From: Nymphaea colorata
Lineage: Eukaryota; Streptophyta; Magnoliopsida; Nymphaeales; Nymphaeaceae
NCBI RefSeq assembly: GCF_008831285.2
Contig: NC_045142.1
Coordinates: 25,495,876 to 25,559,875, forward strand
Direction: 5' to 3'
Length of the DNA stretch: 64,000 nt
How positions within the stretch are numbered: the first letter of the stretch is position 1; every line of letters starts with the position of its first letter. The notes beneath the pieces were generated by a model. It was not told where the DNA came from and did no database searches. It saw only the letters and a list, made by a program, of their open reading frames with translations. Positions 62,881-64,000 of the stretch are shown here, in pieces. Both the position numbers and the translations under genes were made by a program.

Positions 62881-64000
62881 GATCCAAGATTGACAAAGGA
62901 GTCTCTGAACTGAACAAAGAGGCGGACATGGATCTACTGCTGGAGAACAAACTAAATACAGGAGCAATATCAGAAATGACTGGAACCTTGCTTTCAATCT
63001 TTTTATTCTCAAGCTGCGCAGCATCAAAATCGATCCAAGAAACCAAATGTTTCACATTGCTGCTCATGCAATTATCCTCTCAAGATTCACCAAGGACTGA
63101 ACTTTTGATGAACGCCATTACAGAACAATGAAAAAGGACCTGAAAATCAGAAACGATGGACATGCATTATCAGAAATCATTGGAATCTTGTCCTAAATTT
63201 TTGCATTTTCAACTTGGGCAGCTTCAAAATCGATTTAAGAAAAAAAATGTTTCATATTGGTGCTCTTGCAATGATCCTCTCGAGATTCACCAAGGACTGA
63301 ACTTTGGAGAGAGCCAATGTTACAACGCAACGCAAAAGGACCTGAACATCAGAGACAATGGAGATGCAACATCAGAAGTGAATAGAATCTTGCTCTCACT
63401 TTTTGCGTCCTTAAGCTGCGGTGCATCAAAATCGATCCAAGAAACCAAAATGTTTCGTTCGGTGCTCTTGCAATGATCCTCTCTAGATTCACAGGATTGA
63501 ACTTTGAAGAGCGCCAATATTACAACACAATGGAAAAGGACATGAATATCAGAAACGATGGAGATGCAACATCGGGAATCATTAGAATCTTGCTCACAAT
63601 CTGTACATTTGCAAGCTGCGCTGCATCAAAATCGACCAAGAAAGCAAAATGTTTCATGTTGGCGATCTTGCAATGATCCTCTCAGGTTCACCAATGGCAG
63701 AACGGTGACGGACGAACCATTACAACAAAAGGGAAAAACACTTGACAATTCGAGATAATGAAGGTGCAACGTCAGAAATGATTGGATTCTTGCTCCGAAT
63801 CTTGGCATTCTCAAGTTGGCCAGCATCAATCTATCCGAGAAATCAAAATAGTTCCTATTCCGCTGATCCCGTCAATATTCACTACTGAACAAATTTCGAA
63901 GGACGCGGACATTACAACACAACGGAAAAAGGACCTGAAAATCAGAAACGATGGTGGTGCAGCATCAGAAATGATTGAATCTTGCTTCAATCTTTTGCAT
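62880..64000. repeat. 200-bp-period satellite-like array, running off the right edge
   Basis: The core GCATCAAAATCGA (or a close variant) occurs at 63021, 63221, 63423, 63623 and 63823, a spacing of 200-202 bases. Each unit also carries AAATGTTTCA, CTTGCAATGATCCTCTC, a GATTCACCAAGGACTGAAC segment, CATTACAACACAA.GGAAAA, GGACCTGAAAATCAGAAACGATGG and ATCAGAAAT.ATTGGAATCTTGC. Divergence is moderate. Because 200 is not a multiple of three, the frame shifts each unit and the apparent short minus-strand frames (..VSWIDFDA.QL..) do not continue. The last bases of the window (..GAATCTTGCTTCAATCTTTTGCAT) are the start of another unit, so the array extends beyond 64000. Confidence 0.9.

Noticed and set aside
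63021-63836. CRISPR-like regular repeats
   Set aside because: The 200-base units diverge along their whole length, with no short conserved repeat and variable spacer pattern, and the DNA is eukaryotic.

Overview
This is a stretch of flowering-plant nuclear DNA. It is AT-rich, its genes have long introns with GT..AG borders, the proteins are plant-specific types (KIN-beta-gamma, a ZFN-like CCCH protein, an organellar DYW-PPR protein, a plastid-type release factor), and the spacers are full of microsatellites, small inverted-repeat elements, SINE-like pieces and tandem arrays. I cannot name the species from the sequence. I used no database search. Exon models were built by eye from splice sites, reading phase and family conservation. 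All three spliced models close in frame. || Layout. (1) 1-9245, plus strand: the 3' part of an SNF4/KIN-beta-gamma gene (subunit of the SnRK1 energy-sensing kinase). Eight exons are visible, the 5' part lies off the left edge, and its 4.6-kb intron carries a 1.26-kb non-autonomous DNA transposon. (2) 9246-14208: spacer with a decayed LINE. (3) 14209-19192, minus strand: a complete seven-exon gene for a protein with five CCCH zinc fingers, with a CT/GA-rich leader region upstream. (4) 19193-39753: about 20 kb without a recognisable gene. It is a patchwork of tandem arrays, two copies of a GAGCTCGA-rich element, hAT- and Harbinger-like MITEs, tRNA-derived SINE relics and microsatellites. (5) 39754-53172, plus strand: a complete 15-exon gene for a plastid-type class-I release factor (RF1, APG3-like), 417 aa. 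(6) 53173-57635: spacer. (7) 57636-60515, minus strand: an intronless 959-aa DYW-class PPR protein, probably an organellar C-to-U RNA editing factor. (8) 60516-64000: the PPR upstream region with GA tracts, then a 200-bp-period satellite array that runs off the right edge. || The four genes are unrelated single transcription units, not a cluster. Two (RF1 and the PPR protein) probably act in organelle gene expression, but nothing in the sequence suggests co-regulation. I found no new multi-gene system. The least expected content is the repeats: the satellite at the right edge, the paired GAGCTCGA elements at 21 and 32 kb, the transposon inside the SNF4 intron, and a degenerate array just upstream of the RF1 gene.
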